Notes under the pieces: generated by a model
The model's database searches: none
Told to the model about the DNA's origin: nothing
What the model saw: the letters and a program-made list of their open reading frames with translations, nothing else
From: Lentibacillus jeotgali
GTDB lineage: Bacteria > Bacillota > Bacilli > Bacillales > Amphibacillaceae
NCBI RefSeq assembly: GCF_000224785.1
Contig: NZ_AGAV01000015.1
Coordinates: forward strand, 248,001 to 312,000
Direction of reading: 5' to 3'
DNA: 64,000 nucleotides
Part shown: positions 30,801 to 39,953 of the stretch, in pieces
How positions within the stretch are numbered: position 1 is the stretch's first letter
How the letters are laid out: the number at the start of each line of letters is the position of its first letter
Position numbers and translations under genes: made by a program

Positions 30801-32078
30801 AAACATGTCGTTCAGTGCAACTAGCTCACCTGTCACTGCATTCACGCCATAGGCACAGTCCAGTTTGCCGCACATGATATAGCTATCGCGCTCACAGTCA
30901 TAAACATAAACCGGCTCAATTTCGATATGCTCACGCAACGACTCAAATGCTTCCTCAGATGACATGACCGGTTCCTCAGCCGAGCTAAAGTTACTGAAAG
31001 CCTTCAGCAGTCTGCTCTGATCGAAATAATTAACCGCTGTTAGCGATGCACGGTCGATCACCAGCTTCACCTTAATATCAAGCGCATTTTTTACTGCATT
31101 TTCCTGAAGAGGTCTAATCTCAGCCAAAATATAGTCATCTTTTAGATGAATCCCGCTCAACTTGCGTTTTCCGCTTTCATTCGGATAAACAAGGCGCATA
31201 AAACGCAGCACTTCCTGCTTACCGGCTTCCACTTCAGTTTCAGTTAAAGGAATTGTTTCCGGGTGCGGTTCATTTGCGAGTACAGTCACAAGATCCACTT
31301 CAGGAGACAGGTCAATCTCTTTCTGTTCAAATTCGCCGCCTTCCAGTGGTTCTTCCCACTGCAAGACCTCGTCCAACGTCATATAAGAGCTGCGATCCTC
31401 ACCATACGTAAACGGAATGGTCTGTACTGCATCATTGGTCAAGAATACTTCCTCAATACCATAGACAGGCAGCCATTTTTCCTGTTCCTGATCAGGTAGT
31501 ACAAGCAGCCGGCACTGATCTTTTGCAAATGGTTCATATTTGTCAGGTGTCAGAGCAAACGGCTCCCATTCAATTTGTGCTTCATTTGGAAATTCACCGT
31601 CGATTGAAAATCCTGTCAGAACATCATCATCATTAAATCCGACTCGGATCCTCCCACTGGGTGACACCGGGATGTTATCAACCGCCGCCCCGAATTTAAG
31701 CGTCGTATCCTCCTCATGTGCAATCAGAAACTGCCGGCCAAATGTCAGCCCGGTTATCTCTTCAATCCAGTCAATCACATCTTCTTTAGCAGCAGATAAT
31801 GGGTATAAGCTACTGTCTGCACTGTTGACACCCGCGGCGAAATTTAGCAGGCGTATTGCTTTCGTATGAAAATTGATATCCACGACTGCAGTCCCCTGTG
31901 GATTAAAATCTTCATCTGAACCAGCATCACCGGTTGGAAACCATTCCATATTTAAAATATAGATCGTTTCGTTAAAGTGATTCTTTTCCCGGAAAAATTG
32001 ATACCGTTTAAGTTCGTGGTCGTTTAACCCGACTGTCTCGCGCACATAGTCTATGATTTCCTGTAGTTGTTCATCCAT
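30798..32078 (-). CDS. Uncharacterised two-repeat protein (YcdB/YcdC-like?)
   Basis: A 426-residue soluble, acidic protein without signal peptide or membrane segment. The two halves share a beta-rich layout (YILNMEWFPTG ... GTAVVDINFHTKAIRLLNF in the first; YILAEIRPLQENA ... DIKVKLVIDRASLTAVNYF in the second), as in YcdB/YcdC repeat proteins. KLDCAYGVNAVTGELVALN at the end is of the 'vdaktGe' type. The ATG at 32076-32078 with ACGAGG upstream is preferred to longer readings. Function is unknown. It is monocistronic and convergent with the reductase operon. Confidence 0.6.
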   Translation of the reverse strand: MDEQLQEIIDYVRETVGLNDHELKRYQFFREKNHFNETIYILNMEWFPTGDAGSDEDFNPQGTAVVDINFHTKAIRLLNFAAGVNSADSSLYPLSAAKEDVIDWIEEITGLTFGRQFLIAHEEDTTLKFGAAVDNIPVSPSGRIRVGFNDDDVLTGFSIDGEFPNEAQIEWEPFALTPDKYEPFAKDQCRLLVLPDQEQEKWLPVYGIEEVFLTNDAVQTIPFTYGEDRSSYMTLDEVLQWEEPLEGGEFEQKEIDLSPEVDLVTVLANEPHPETIPLTETEVEAGKQEVLRFMRLVYPNESGKRKLSGIHLKDDYILAEIRPLQENAVKNALDIKVKLVIDRASLTAVNYFDQSRLLKAFSNFSSAEEPVMSSEEAFESLREHIEIEPVYVYDCERDSYIMCGKLDCAYGVNAVTGELVALNDMF

Positions 32079-32281
32079 TATAAAACCTCGTTTCTTCTGG
32101 ATTGTGTCCAGTATAACACCTTCCTTAAGACATCTGAAATTGCTGATGTACATGAGGACTTTTTGAAGCAAGTCCTACGATCAATTGTCAGCCAATCAGA
32201 AAACATTTAATTAAACCGCTTTCCTTTGGTACAATTGGAAAATAGGGTCTGAATATTAAAGAAACAGATGAGGTGAACAAC

Positions 32282-33664
32282 ATGGGAGTGGAGCATAATC
32301 CGCATCTGCTGTGGTTCGTCGTGGGCTATGGCGTGATCATGGTGATTCTTGGCATTTATTTTTCCAGGAAAATCTCCAGCAGTGAAGACTTTATTCTGGC
32401 CGGAAAGGGTTTGGGGACGATTGTCTTAACAGGTACGCTCCTGGCAACGTGGACAGGCAGCGGCAGCATCTCCGGCGGCGAGACATCAATGGCCTATACA
32501 TACGGAATTATTCCAGCATTCATGCTGATTTTTCCCACGTTGTTGGGTATTATCATTCTATATGTGATTGCCCCAAAAATTCATGAATTCGGCAAATATA
32601 CGGTCTCCGGCATTCTAGAGGCCAAATATGGTCAAACGGCTAGACTAATTGCCAGTATTATAATTATTCTGGCATTCGTCGGTATCGTATCCTATCAGAT
32701 GACAGGGATAGGGTTCATTTTAAATGTGACAACGGGAATTTCCGTTGACACCGGCACAATTGTCGGTGCGGTTTTAATAATCTTTCTGGCGACGATCGGC
32801 GGACTGCGTTCAATTGCCCCGACAGACGCCTTGAGCGCGTTTTTGGCCATTGCGGGTCTGTTCGTTACGTTGCCGGTGATATATAGCATCGCAGGTGGCT
32901 GGGATGGTGTGACATCCAATGTTCCTGCTGACCATCTGACGGCGACCGGTACATTGAACACAGTGCAGCTGCTTGGTTTTCTGCTGCCGTCATTATTTTT
33001 GCTGCTCGGTGATCAGAACATGTACCAGCGGCTGGCAGCATCCAAAGGTGGCAAATCATCCAAGAAGGCGCAAATCGGCTGGCTTGTTGGCATGACACTT
33101 ATTTCCCCGGCAATATCACTGATTGCGTTTGCCTCTCGCTCCATTTTTCCGGAAATTGATCCGGGTATGGCACTTATGGCGACAACAACCGTCATGCCGA
33201 CAGTAATCGGGGGCGTGCTGCTGGCAGCTGCCACAGCGTTCATTGTAACGACAGGCAACTCGTATCTGCTCTCGGCTGCAACGAACGTGACGTACGATGT
33301 TGTCAAAAAACATATCAAGAAAGACGCATCCGACAAACAATTGCTTAACATAACGAAAATTTTCACGATTTTGCTCGGTATTGTTGCGTTTGTGCTCGTC
33401 ACGTTCTTTCCGACAGTCCTGGAAGTACAAATGTATGCCTATACCGTCTACGGCGCAGGACTGACACCCGCTTTGCTCGCTGTCTTCTTCTGGAAGCGCG
33501 TCAATATGGCCGGCGGTGTATCCTCGATGATTGCCGGTGTTGGTACAACCTTGCTGTGGGAAATACCGCTCGCCAAACCGTTTGAACTGAACAGTGTTAT
33601 TATCGCACTGCCGGTAGCGGTTATGGTGCTGATTGCCGTAACATTGGCTACTTCACGTAAATAG
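32282..33664 (+). CDS. Sodium:solute symporter (SSS family)
   Basis: A 460-residue protein with about thirteen transmembrane helices. The N-terminal YFSRKISSSEDFILAGKGLG followed by ATWTGSGSISGGETSMAYTY is the SSS-family core (inverted-repeat helix 1), and VGIVSYQMTGIGFIL and TIGGLRSIAPTDALSAFLAI cover the sodium-site region. It resembles the short PanF/proline-type group in Bacilli, but the solute is not predictable. The ATG at 32282 follows GAGGTG by 6 nt. It stands alone and is followed by a terminator. Confidence 0.85.
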   Translation: MGVEHNPHLLWFVVGYGVIMVILGIYFSRKISSSEDFILAGKGLGTIVLTGTLLATWTGSGSISGGETSMAYTYGIIPAFMLIFPTLLGIIILYVIAPKIHEFGKYTVSGILEAKYGQTARLIASIIIILAFVGIVSYQMTGIGFILNVTTGISVDTGTIVGAVLIIFLATIGGLRSIAPTDALSAFLAIAGLFVTLPVIYSIAGGWDGVTSNVPADHLTATGTLNTVQLLGFLLPSLFLLLGDQNMYQRLAASKGGKSSKKAQIGWLVGMTLISPAISLIAFASRSIFPEIDPGMALMATTTVMPTVIGGVLLAAATAFIVTTGNSYLLSAATNVTYDVVKKHIKKDASDKQLLNITKIFTILLGIVAFVLVTFFPTVLEVQMYAYTVYGAGLTPALLAVFFWKRVNMAGGVSSMIAGVGTTLLWEIPLAKPFELNSVIIALPVAVMVLIAVTLATSRK

Positions 33665-33678
33665 AAAGCAAATGTCTT

Positions 33679-33714
33679 AAAGTGCCGTCCTCACTTTTAA
33701 GAACGGTGCTTTTT
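33679..33714 (+). terminator. Terminator after SSS symporter
   Basis: A 10-bp stem AAAGTGCCGT / ACGGTGCTTT with a 14-nt loop and five T. Confidence 0.7.
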
Positions 33715-33734
33715 ATCCATGGCGTCAATCAATT

Positions 33735-33748
33735 ATTTCCCGGGAAAT
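33735..33748. repeat. ATTTCCCGGGAAAT palindrome, occurrence 1
   Basis: A perfect 14-bp palindrome in an intergenic gap. The same 14 bp form the centre of the 24-bp palindrome at 59144-59167. Confidence 0.75.
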
Positions 33749-33787
33749 CATAATTTTTGTGTTCCTATTTAATAAGTGAGCGGAATA

Positions 33788-33820
33788 AAAGAAGCTGCCC
33801 TATCAAGGGACAGCTTCTTT
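33788..33820 (-). terminator. Terminator of the amidase gene
   Basis: AAAGAAGCTGCCC / GGGACAGCTTCTTT arms; on the minus strand the stem ends in TTTTATT. Confidence 0.85.
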
Positions 33821-33825
33821 ACTTA

Positions 33826-34728
33826 CTAATTAAAATAATTAATGACACCTTCAACAATGCCATCAGCAACATTAGCCTGATGATCTTCAGTACGAATAAC
33901 CGACAAATCATGCGGATTGGTAATGAATCCAAGTTCCACCAGTACCGCTAAATCGCTGTTCTCGCGTAATACATGATAGCCATCTTGCATAATGCCCCGG
34001 CTGTTCAATGTCATATGCTGATTGAGGCCGGATTGGATGTCATTTGCAAGTGCACGGTCATTGCCATTTGTATGGTAATACGTGCTGAACCCATTGACAC
34101 CTTGAAATGGAAATGCATTATAGTGCAGACTGATGAAGGCATCTGTTGCGTACGCATTGCTGAAGCTAACCCTGTCTTCAAGCGATACATATGTATCATT
34201 CGAGCGTGTCATCATAACGGTCGCTCCAGCCGCGCGCAATTCTTCTGCAACGCTGTATGCCGTATTCATAGTGTGCGTTTTTTCAAGTGTTCCTCCATAA
34301 CCGATGGCTCCAGGGTCATTTCCGCCATGGCCCGGATCAAGGACGATGCTGTAGCCATTAAGTGTACCCGATGGTTCAGTTGACTGTTGAGATTCCGCAG
34401 TGTTTGTTGTATTTGTTTCGCTCTCGGCAGATACACTGCTCGCGGCTGCATCATCTTCCATTGGATAAAGAAAGTGTGACGCGACCCATGCAACTTGTCC
34501 GTTATAATAGGTTTGTGCCCATCCATACTTTTTCTGGAATACGACAGCTTGGTCACCTGCGGAAAGCTGACCAAGCACCTCAGCGCTATGCGATGGTGCG
34601 GACCTGACATTCAGATTGTCAGCGTCAACGCCGTGAATTTGGCCGTTATTTGCCAGGGCATTCGGCGCTATGATAAGGAATAATAATAGCACAAAACCTG
34701 CAGGTATAAGTATTCGTGCTCTCCCCAC
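33826..34728 (-). CDS. N-acetylmuramoyl-L-alanine amidase with SH3 domain
   Basis: A 300-residue exported autolysin. A signal peptide (to about ALANNG) is followed by a bacterial SH3 domain (residues ~32-90, LNVRSAPSHSAEVLGQL, WVASHFLYP), a Ser/Thr/Glu-rich linker and an Amidase_3 domain (126-300). The zinc ligands are H134 (DPGHGG), E149 (GTLEK) and H202 (SLHYNA), and the catalytic glutamate is E265 (VELGFITNP). It cleaves the bond between MurNAc and the stem peptide. It is monocistronic with a terminator, consistent with wall turnover or cell separation. Confidence 0.93.
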   Translation of the reverse strand: MGRARILIPAGFVLLLFLIIAPNALANNGQIHGVDADNLNVRSAPSHSAEVLGQLSAGDQAVVFQKKYGWAQTYYNGQVAWVASHFLYPMEDDAAASSVSAESETNTTNTAESQQSTEPSGTLNGYSIVLDPGHGGNDPGAIGYGGTLEKTHTMNTAYSVAEELRAAGATVMMTRSNDTYVSLEDRVSFSNAYATDAFISLHYNAFPFQGVNGFSTYYHTNGNDRALANDIQSGLNQHMTLNSRGIMQDGYHVLRENSDLAVLVELGFITNPHDLSVIRTEDHQANVADGIVEGVINYFN

Positions 34729-34919
34729 AAAATCCTCTCCTCTCTTTTCTGTTCTATTACCTCATATTTTCCATTATAAGAAAATTACAAACGCACATTT
34801 AAAAAAATCGATCAAAAGTTCCAGAGTGGTTTTTGAAATATGTCGAGAAAAATATGGAAATGTCTTTTTGTGTGCAACATCATACCATGTCGTAAGCTAA
34901 AAAAACAAGGGATATCAGA

Positions 34920-35162
34920 TTGATAGACAAGGCTTTTGCATTATCGGAACTTTTGACCCATATGATCCGTATAAGGGATACACGATCAAAAGTGAGGTGG
35001 TTGCAGCGAATGGCAGCGAAACATGGAGACATGGAAAACCCGCAAAAAAAGAAAGACCGGGGCTGGATAGCAGATCTACTTTTTTCCATACCGGAATTAA
35101 TCATATTAGCGGTTAAATGGCTGTTTAAAGGGATATTCGCTCTTATGCGGAATTGGTCATAA
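34920..35162 (+). CDS. Small hypothetical membrane protein
   Basis: Eighty codons from a TTG at 34920, placed 7 nt after AAGGGA. A shorter reading from ATG at 35010 (50 residues) follows GTGAGGTGG and is also possible. The C-terminal half contains one hydrophobic helix (WIADLLFSIPELIILAVKWL, then FKGIFALMRNWS) after a lysine-rich stretch (NPQKKKDRGW), which predicts a cytoplasmic N-terminus. Small basic single-helix proteins of this style are common in Bacillaceae, but I do not recognise a named family. Confidence 0.5.
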   Translation: MIDKAFALSELLTHMIRIRDTRSKVRWLQRMAAKHGDMENPQKKKDRGWIADLLFSIPELIILAVKWLFKGIFALMRNWS

Positions 35163-35171
35163 CGGTAGGAA

Positions 35172-35381
35172 AAGTTCAGGGAGGACTTGGGGAAGCATAA
35201 AACTGGCAAAGCATGTGTCTACATTAGTAAGTTGGCTGATGTTGATACAGATTTACTAAGAAAACTGATCCGTCAGTCGGTTGTGTTTTTGAAAGCACAG
35301 TATCCGGTGAACGGATGAGATCTGAAGGCCGTTGAATGGGGTGATAGCTCAGAAAGCTTCAATCTTGAAGCAGAAGAATAG
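35172..35381 (+). pseudogene. C-terminal remnant of a DUF1801 protein
   Basis: An open frame beginning at 35172 reads KFREDLGKHKTGKACVYISK, then LADVDTDLLRKLIRQSVVFL and a TGA stop at 35316. This is the C-terminal third of a DUF1801 (YdhG/YobT-like) protein. The frame continues after the stop for 20 codons (DLKAVEWGDSSESFNLEAEE) to a TAG at 35379. No start codon or upstream half of the gene is present, so it is a truncation remnant. Confidence 0.65.
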
Positions 35382-35383
35382 TG

Positions 35384-35719
35384 CTACTGAGACGTTTCCC
35401 TGAATGTGATATCCACGACGTTTTCTGTTTTGGCATTGAATTCAATATCGATGAACACACCGAATTCCCTGTCGTCTTCCTGCAGCCATAGTTTAAATTT
35501 TTCCACCGATGTCTCATTTTTATCCTCGCGTCCACGATGCAGATAGTCGATGATGTCCGCGTCCGGGTACTTGGATTGGGTCTCTTTCATCGCAAGCCGC
35601 CCCCATTTGGCGTAGGAAGGAATATCTTTATCCGCATGAACAATGGGTTGCATATAACTGGTGCCACTAACAGCTGATAAAAGGACAATAAGGCCAAAAA
35701 TAATGGATAAAGCGCGCAT
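35384..35719 (-). CDS. Secreted DUF3889 protein (YhdC/YqzG-like)
   Basis: A 111-residue protein with a signal peptide (MRALSIIFGLIVLLSAVSGT) and a small DUF3889 domain: PSYAKWGRLAMKETQSKYPD, DYLHRGREDK, EKFKLWLQEDDREFGVFIDI, VVDITFRE. These match YhdC and YqzG of B. subtilis, extracytoplasmic proteins of unknown role. The ATG at 35717-35719 is chosen because AAGGAG lies 9 nt upstream; longer readings place that site inside the gene. It is monocistronic and abuts the DUF1801 remnant. Confidence 0.85.
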   Translation of the reverse strand: MRALSIIFGLIVLLSAVSGTSYMQPIVHADKDIPSYAKWGRLAMKETQSKYPDADIIDYLHRGREDKNETSVEKFKLWLQEDDREFGVFIDIEFNAKTENVVDITFRETSQ

Positions 35720-35885
35720 TAAAATCATCTCCTTACAGTTAGGATGGCACTGTACCGAGATTTTTATGAATGTTTCTGTAACGATTTTTGACAACTGCAG
35801 CTGATGTCTTCACTTGTAGGCGTGAACTGTATCATTTATACTTAATAATGGTTTATACTAATTCAAAATGGAAGGCGGTGACATA

Positions 35886-37574
35886 ATGCGAAAAGCTTTA
35901 GCAACCTTTGTTGTATTGGCGATTATCCTGGTGATATTCTTCGTTGTTATCGAGTATACTGGCGATAGTCCGGGTGACGCCGCTTTAGGCGGTGATGGAA
36001 AGGTTGAAGCAGCTGAAAGCACAGCTGTTTCATTTCACCCCGACGGTGAAGTGGAACAGCTTTCCACTTATGACACACGCCGTATAAAGGAACAAGAAGA
36101 TATAGAACAAACGCTGCAGAATGAGTATGAAAAAGGATCTCATTCGATGGAGGATCCGTTTGTGAAACTGGATCCGTATGGGGTTGCGCCGTTAACAGCG
36201 CTCGCCATGTTCGAAACGGACAAGCCTGTCAAACTTACTGTAACGGTCGAGGGAAAAGAGGAGCGCGGGGATATTCCACGTTCCTATGATGATTATAAAA
36301 CAAAACATACCATACCACTGCTTGGTCTCTATCCAGACTATGAAAATACGATTACTATAGAGGCGAAGACTAAGGACGGCAAGACATCAATAAGCACATT
36401 TACCACCGAAACAGAGCCACTGCCGGATGACTTTTTGACGAATGAAACAGCAGAATCTCATCCTGAAAAAATGGAAAATGGCCTGACGTTTATTGTTCCC
36501 AGTACCCGTTATGCGTATGCGGTTGATTATAATGCTGATGTTCGCTGGTATTCAACGTTATGGAACTCGCATGTTTTCAAACGGCTGGATAATGGCAATC
36601 TACTCTATGCCACAAAGGAGAAGGGTCAGAATCAATATAACGAAATGCTTGAGATGGATATGCTTGGAAAAGTGTACAACTCCTATCTGATACAGCTTGA
36701 TGATTATGAGGATACAAATGTTGTACATCATGGCATTATTGAATTGCCGAACGGGAATCTTCTGGCCACCGTGCATGATACGGAGTCGCCGTATATTGAA
36801 GATGAGATGATTGAAATTGACCGAGACACAGGCGAGACAATACGGGATTTCAGCTTCCGTGATTTATTCCCTGAGGATTTTTATGAAGATTATGGCAATG
36901 TATTCTCAAATGATGGTGACTGGTTCCATCAGAATGCCATCTGGTATGTGGAAGAAGATGATTCGATTCTCGTGTCAAGCCGTCATCAGGACCTGGTTAT
37001 GAAACTTTCCTATCCGGAGGGGAAAATTGATTGGATTCTGGCCGATCACGAAAAATGGCCGGATTCTTATGATAAGTATTTGCTCGAGCCGAAAAGTGAC
37101 GACTTTAAATTTCCTGCCGGTCCGCATGCTCCGATGACAATGCCTGATTTCGACGATAATGATGCAACGAATGATTATCTGCTATTTGATAATAATGTCG
37201 TCATCACCCGCGGTAAAGATCCGCTCAGCGGTGATTTCAGCCAGGCTGTCCAGTATCGGATTAATCCTGAGGAAATGACAGTTGAGCAAGTCTGGCAATT
37301 TGGCAAAAATCGCGGTGAAAGCTTCTACTCGAAGATTGTTGGTGATGCGGACTACCTCAAAGATACAGGCAACCGGCTGGTGACTTCAGGTTATATTGAG
37401 GCTGATAACGGCATGAACAGCCGACTAGTGGAAGTCAGCGATGGACAACCGGCCGATGTGATTTATGAACTTGTCATATCCGGTTTTGAAAAAGAAAGTC
37501 ACAGACAGGCTTACCGCGCAGAGCGAATGCCGCTGTATCCTGATCAGGAATGGCAAGTTGAACTGGGCGACTGA
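35886..37574 (+). CDS. Aryl-sulfate sulfotransferase (ASST) family protein, membrane-anchored
   Basis: A 562-residue protein with an N-terminal membrane anchor (ALATFVVLAIILVIFFVVIE) that puts the rest outside the cell. The ASST beta-propeller has the expected histidine/arginine set: VVHHGIIELPNGNLL, DWFHQNAIWY, VSSRHQDLV and PAGPHAPMTM. In enterobacterial ASST such residues move sulfate between phenols through a sulfo-histidine. The N-terminal ~190 residues form an added beta-rich domain. The ATG at 35886 follows GGCGGTGA. Activity in Gram-positive homologues is mostly unproved, so sulfotransfer is family-based. Confidence 0.85.
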   Translation: MRKALATFVVLAIILVIFFVVIEYTGDSPGDAALGGDGKVEAAESTAVSFHPDGEVEQLSTYDTRRIKEQEDIEQTLQNEYEKGSHSMEDPFVKLDPYGVAPLTALAMFETDKPVKLTVTVEGKEERGDIPRSYDDYKTKHTIPLLGLYPDYENTITIEAKTKDGKTSISTFTTETEPLPDDFLTNETAESHPEKMENGLTFIVPSTRYAYAVDYNADVRWYSTLWNSHVFKRLDNGNLLYATKEKGQNQYNEMLEMDMLGKVYNSYLIQLDDYEDTNVVHHGIIELPNGNLLATVHDTESPYIEDEMIEIDRDTGETIRDFSFRDLFPEDFYEDYGNVFSNDGDWFHQNAIWYVEEDDSILVSSRHQDLVMKLSYPEGKIDWILADHEKWPDSYDKYLLEPKSDDFKFPAGPHAPMTMPDFDDNDATNDYLLFDNNVVITRGKDPLSGDFSQAVQYRINPEEMTVEQVWQFGKNRGESFYSKIVGDADYLKDTGNRLVTSGYIEADNGMNSRLVEVSDGQPADVIYELVISGFEKESHRQAYRAERMPLYPDQEWQVELGD

Positions 37575-37582
37575 TTAAGAGA

Positions 37583-37612
37583 TGAAGCAGCCGAATGCGC
37601 TGCTTCATTTTG
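37583..37612 (+). terminator. Terminator after ASST gene
   Basis: An 8-bp stem GAAGCAGC / GCTGCTTC followed by ATTTTG. Confidence 0.75.
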
Positions 37613-37740
37613 TGCCTTATTAAGGTGAATACGATCGTGGGAATATTTTCATAGTGTGGAAGAGTTAACAGAATACGGGGGAACATCGACAGAAGGGCAC
37701 AACCTTGAGCAGAAAAACACTAATATCAGCAAAGGAAGAT

Positions 37741-37768
37741 AAGGGAGCTGCCTGAGAGGCGCTCCCTT
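37741..37768 (-). terminator. Terminator of the natAB-like operon
   Basis: An 8-bp stem AAGGGAGC / GCTCCCTT with a 12-nt loop, just downstream of the permease stop on the minus strand. Its T run is broken (TATCTTCCTTT). Confidence 0.65.
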
Positions 37769-37774
37769 AATTCG

Positions 37775-39034
37775 TTATGCCTTGATCCATTTCCAGATTT
37801 CTGCCGGGGTGGCATTTTTTCCGTACATGAGAATACCTGTCTTGAATATCTTCCCGGCAAGCTTCATCAATACCCAGATGCTGACCACCAGAATTGCCAG
37901 CGCAATGATGATTTCCACCCATGGCCACTCCCCCATTACTGTGAGTCGCATCAGCAATACGCCTGGTGTCGTAAACGGAAAATAAGTACCAATCTGTGCA
38001 ACTATTCCGCTTGGGTCGTTGATAACCGGCCCAATAAAAATGAACGGCAGGAATGGAAGCATCGTGACCATGCCCTGAAAGTTACCGGCAGATGACATAT
38101 CGGCCATCGTAGCACCAACACCAACGAACAATGCGGCAAAAAGGAAATAACCGAGTATGGAAATCGCAACGAGCAGAATCAATTCAGGCACAAGCAAATA
38201 ATCCAGGATGTCGACACCATCCAGCTGCCAGATACTGAGCGGAATGGCAAATGCCAGAAAGACGGCTGCCTGAATCATGCCCAGTATAAAATACCCAAGG
38301 ATTTTTCCCTGCATCAATTCGCCGGGCGTGACCGATGATAAAATAATCTCGGCAATTTTGTCTTTTTTCTCATTTGAAGCACTCTGAAAGATATACATTC
38401 CGGAGATTACAATGGAAAACAGGATAATAGCAGCAAAGGCACCCGGAATAACACGTTCGAAAGGATCTTCTCCGAGGAACCCGCCGCTCCCGCCTGCTGA
38501 TTCAGCATCATCCGTTGCAGCCATTTCTTCTGACGTTGTTTCCTCAAACTGAATGCTCATCGAAACAGCGGCAAGTTCTTCATCAGATAATCCGAGCTGC
38601 TGCATTTGCAGCGTTTTAACCGGGGTAGACAAAATCTGTACCTGATTCATAAAACCTGTTCCGATTTCTTCACTCGTATACACCGGGATGACGCCTTCCT
38701 CCAGGGCACGCTTATCGAGGAAGATGTATGCGGCATTCCCGCTCTCGCTGGATTCCAGTTGATTTTGCACCTCATCCTCATTTACATCTGTCGTCTGAAG
38801 CTCCCAGCCCAGATCAGCTGCTTTAACTGTTTCTTCCAAGCTATTGAAAATCCCAAGCTGGTCATTAACATAAACTTGCGTTGCTGCATCGCCATCATCC
38901 GAATCGCCGAAAAGACTTCCGAAAAAGAAGAATACTAGAAACAGTGCAGGCGTCAAGAACAGCCCGATTAAAAACGATTTATTTTTCAAATTGCGTTTGA
39001 TTTCCCACTTGCCGACTTTCATAGCATTACGCAT
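37775..39034 (-). CDS. natB: ABC-2 type permease, NatB-like Na+ exporter subunit
   Basis: A 419-residue permease. One N-terminal helix (FLIGLFLTPALFLVFFFFGS) is followed by a ~190-residue external domain and then five or six helices starting near residue 235. That is the ABC2_membrane_3/NatB layout. SASNEKKDKIAEIILSSVTP and GELMQGKILGYFILG form the coupling region of ABC-2 exporters. The ATG at 39032-39034 with GAAGGTG upstream overlaps the ATPase gene by 8 bp. With the upstream ATPase it would export Na+ or another small compound. The natAB assignment is by resemblance. Confidence 0.8.
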   Translation of the reverse strand: MRNAMKVGKWEIKRNLKNKSFLIGLFLTPALFLVFFFFGSLFGDSDDGDAATQVYVNDQLGIFNSLEETVKAADLGWELQTTDVNEDEVQNQLESSESGNAAYIFLDKRALEEGVIPVYTSEEIGTGFMNQVQILSTPVKTLQMQQLGLSDEELAAVSMSIQFEETTSEEMAATDDAESAGGSGGFLGEDPFERVIPGAFAAIILFSIVISGMYIFQSASNEKKDKIAEIILSSVTPGELMQGKILGYFILGMIQAAVFLAFAIPLSIWQLDGVDILDYLLVPELILLVAISILGYFLFAALFVGVGATMADMSSAGNFQGMVTMLPFLPFIFIGPVINDPSGIVAQIGTYFPFTTPGVLLMRLTVMGEWPWVEIIIALAILVVSIWVLMKLAGKIFKTGILMYGKNATPAEIWKWIKA

Positions 39035-39953
39035 GAGACACACCTTCTTTCTGAGCAATGTGACCATCAGTTGCAATATCAATGAAGATTTCGTGCAATG
39101 ATATACGGTCAATCGATAATTCATGGACTGACAGGCTTTCAGGTAAATTTCTCAGCCAGCTGACCGCCTGCACATCTTTGACAAGATAGAGCACGGAGGT
39201 ATCTTCATCCTGTTCCACCCGCTCGACATCCGGCAGGCCTTCCAGCTCATGCAGGTTATTTTTCCCGCGTATCGTACATTTAAAGTTGGCATATTTTTCT
39301 TTGACATCATCCATATCGCCATAAATAATCCGCTGGCCGTTATGCATCATGAACAGTCGGTCGCACATTTCTTCAACCAGATTCATCTGATGTGAAGATA
39401 ATAGAATCGCTGTGCCGTTTTCAGCCAGATTGCGGATTTCATTTTTGAATAACTCCTGGCTGACCGGGTCCAGTCCGGAGAAGGGCTCATCCAGAATCAG
39501 CAGTTCAGGCTCATGAATAACAGACGAAATGAATTGCACTTTCTGCCCCATCCCTTTTGATAATTCCTCGACCGAACTGTATTCCTGTCCCTCGAGATCG
39601 AACTTTTTCAAATAACTGAGGGCGCGCTCTTTGGCCTTTTTCAGTGGATAGTCCTTCAACTCAGCCAAATAAAGCAGGATATCCATGACTTTTACGTTTT
39701 TGTACAGCCCGCGCTCTTCCGGCAAATAGCCGATTTTATGGCGCGGTATTTCATTGTGGCCATGGAAGGTGATGGACCCGGCATCGGGATACATGATACC
39801 CATAATATTGCGGATGGTCGTGGATTTCCCTGCACCATTCGGCCCCAAAATCGCCATGATTTCTCCCTTTCGAACATCAAATGAAATGTCCCTTATGACT
39901 TGCTTGTCTTTAAATGATTTTTCTAACTGATCAACTGTCAGCATTGTTTCCAT
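39027..39953 (-). CDS. natA: ABC transporter ATP-binding protein, NatA-like
   Basis: A 308-residue ATPase. Walker A GPNGAGKST (residues ~37-45), Q-loop equivalent GYLPEERGLYKN, signature LSKGMGQKVQ, Walker B LLILDEPFSGLDP, and switch LSSHQM are all intact. A DUF4162-type C-terminal domain follows. LPEERGLY in place of a Gln-based Q-loop is typical of the NatA/YhaQ group. It is cotranscribed with and overlaps the NatB-like permease. The start follows GAGAGGTGA by 8 nt. Confidence 0.88.
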   Translation of the reverse strand: METMLTVDQLEKSFKDKQVIRDISFDVRKGEIMAILGPNGAGKSTTIRNIMGIMYPDAGSITFHGHNEIPRHKIGYLPEERGLYKNVKVMDILLYLAELKDYPLKKAKERALSYLKKFDLEGQEYSSVEELSKGMGQKVQFISSVIHEPELLILDEPFSGLDPVSQELFKNEIRNLAENGTAILLSSHQMNLVEEMCDRLFMMHNGQRIIYGDMDDVKEKYANFKCTIRGKNNLHELEGLPDVERVEQDEDTSVLYLVKDVQAVSWLRNLPESLSVHELSIDRISLHEIFIDIATDGHIAQKEGVSHA

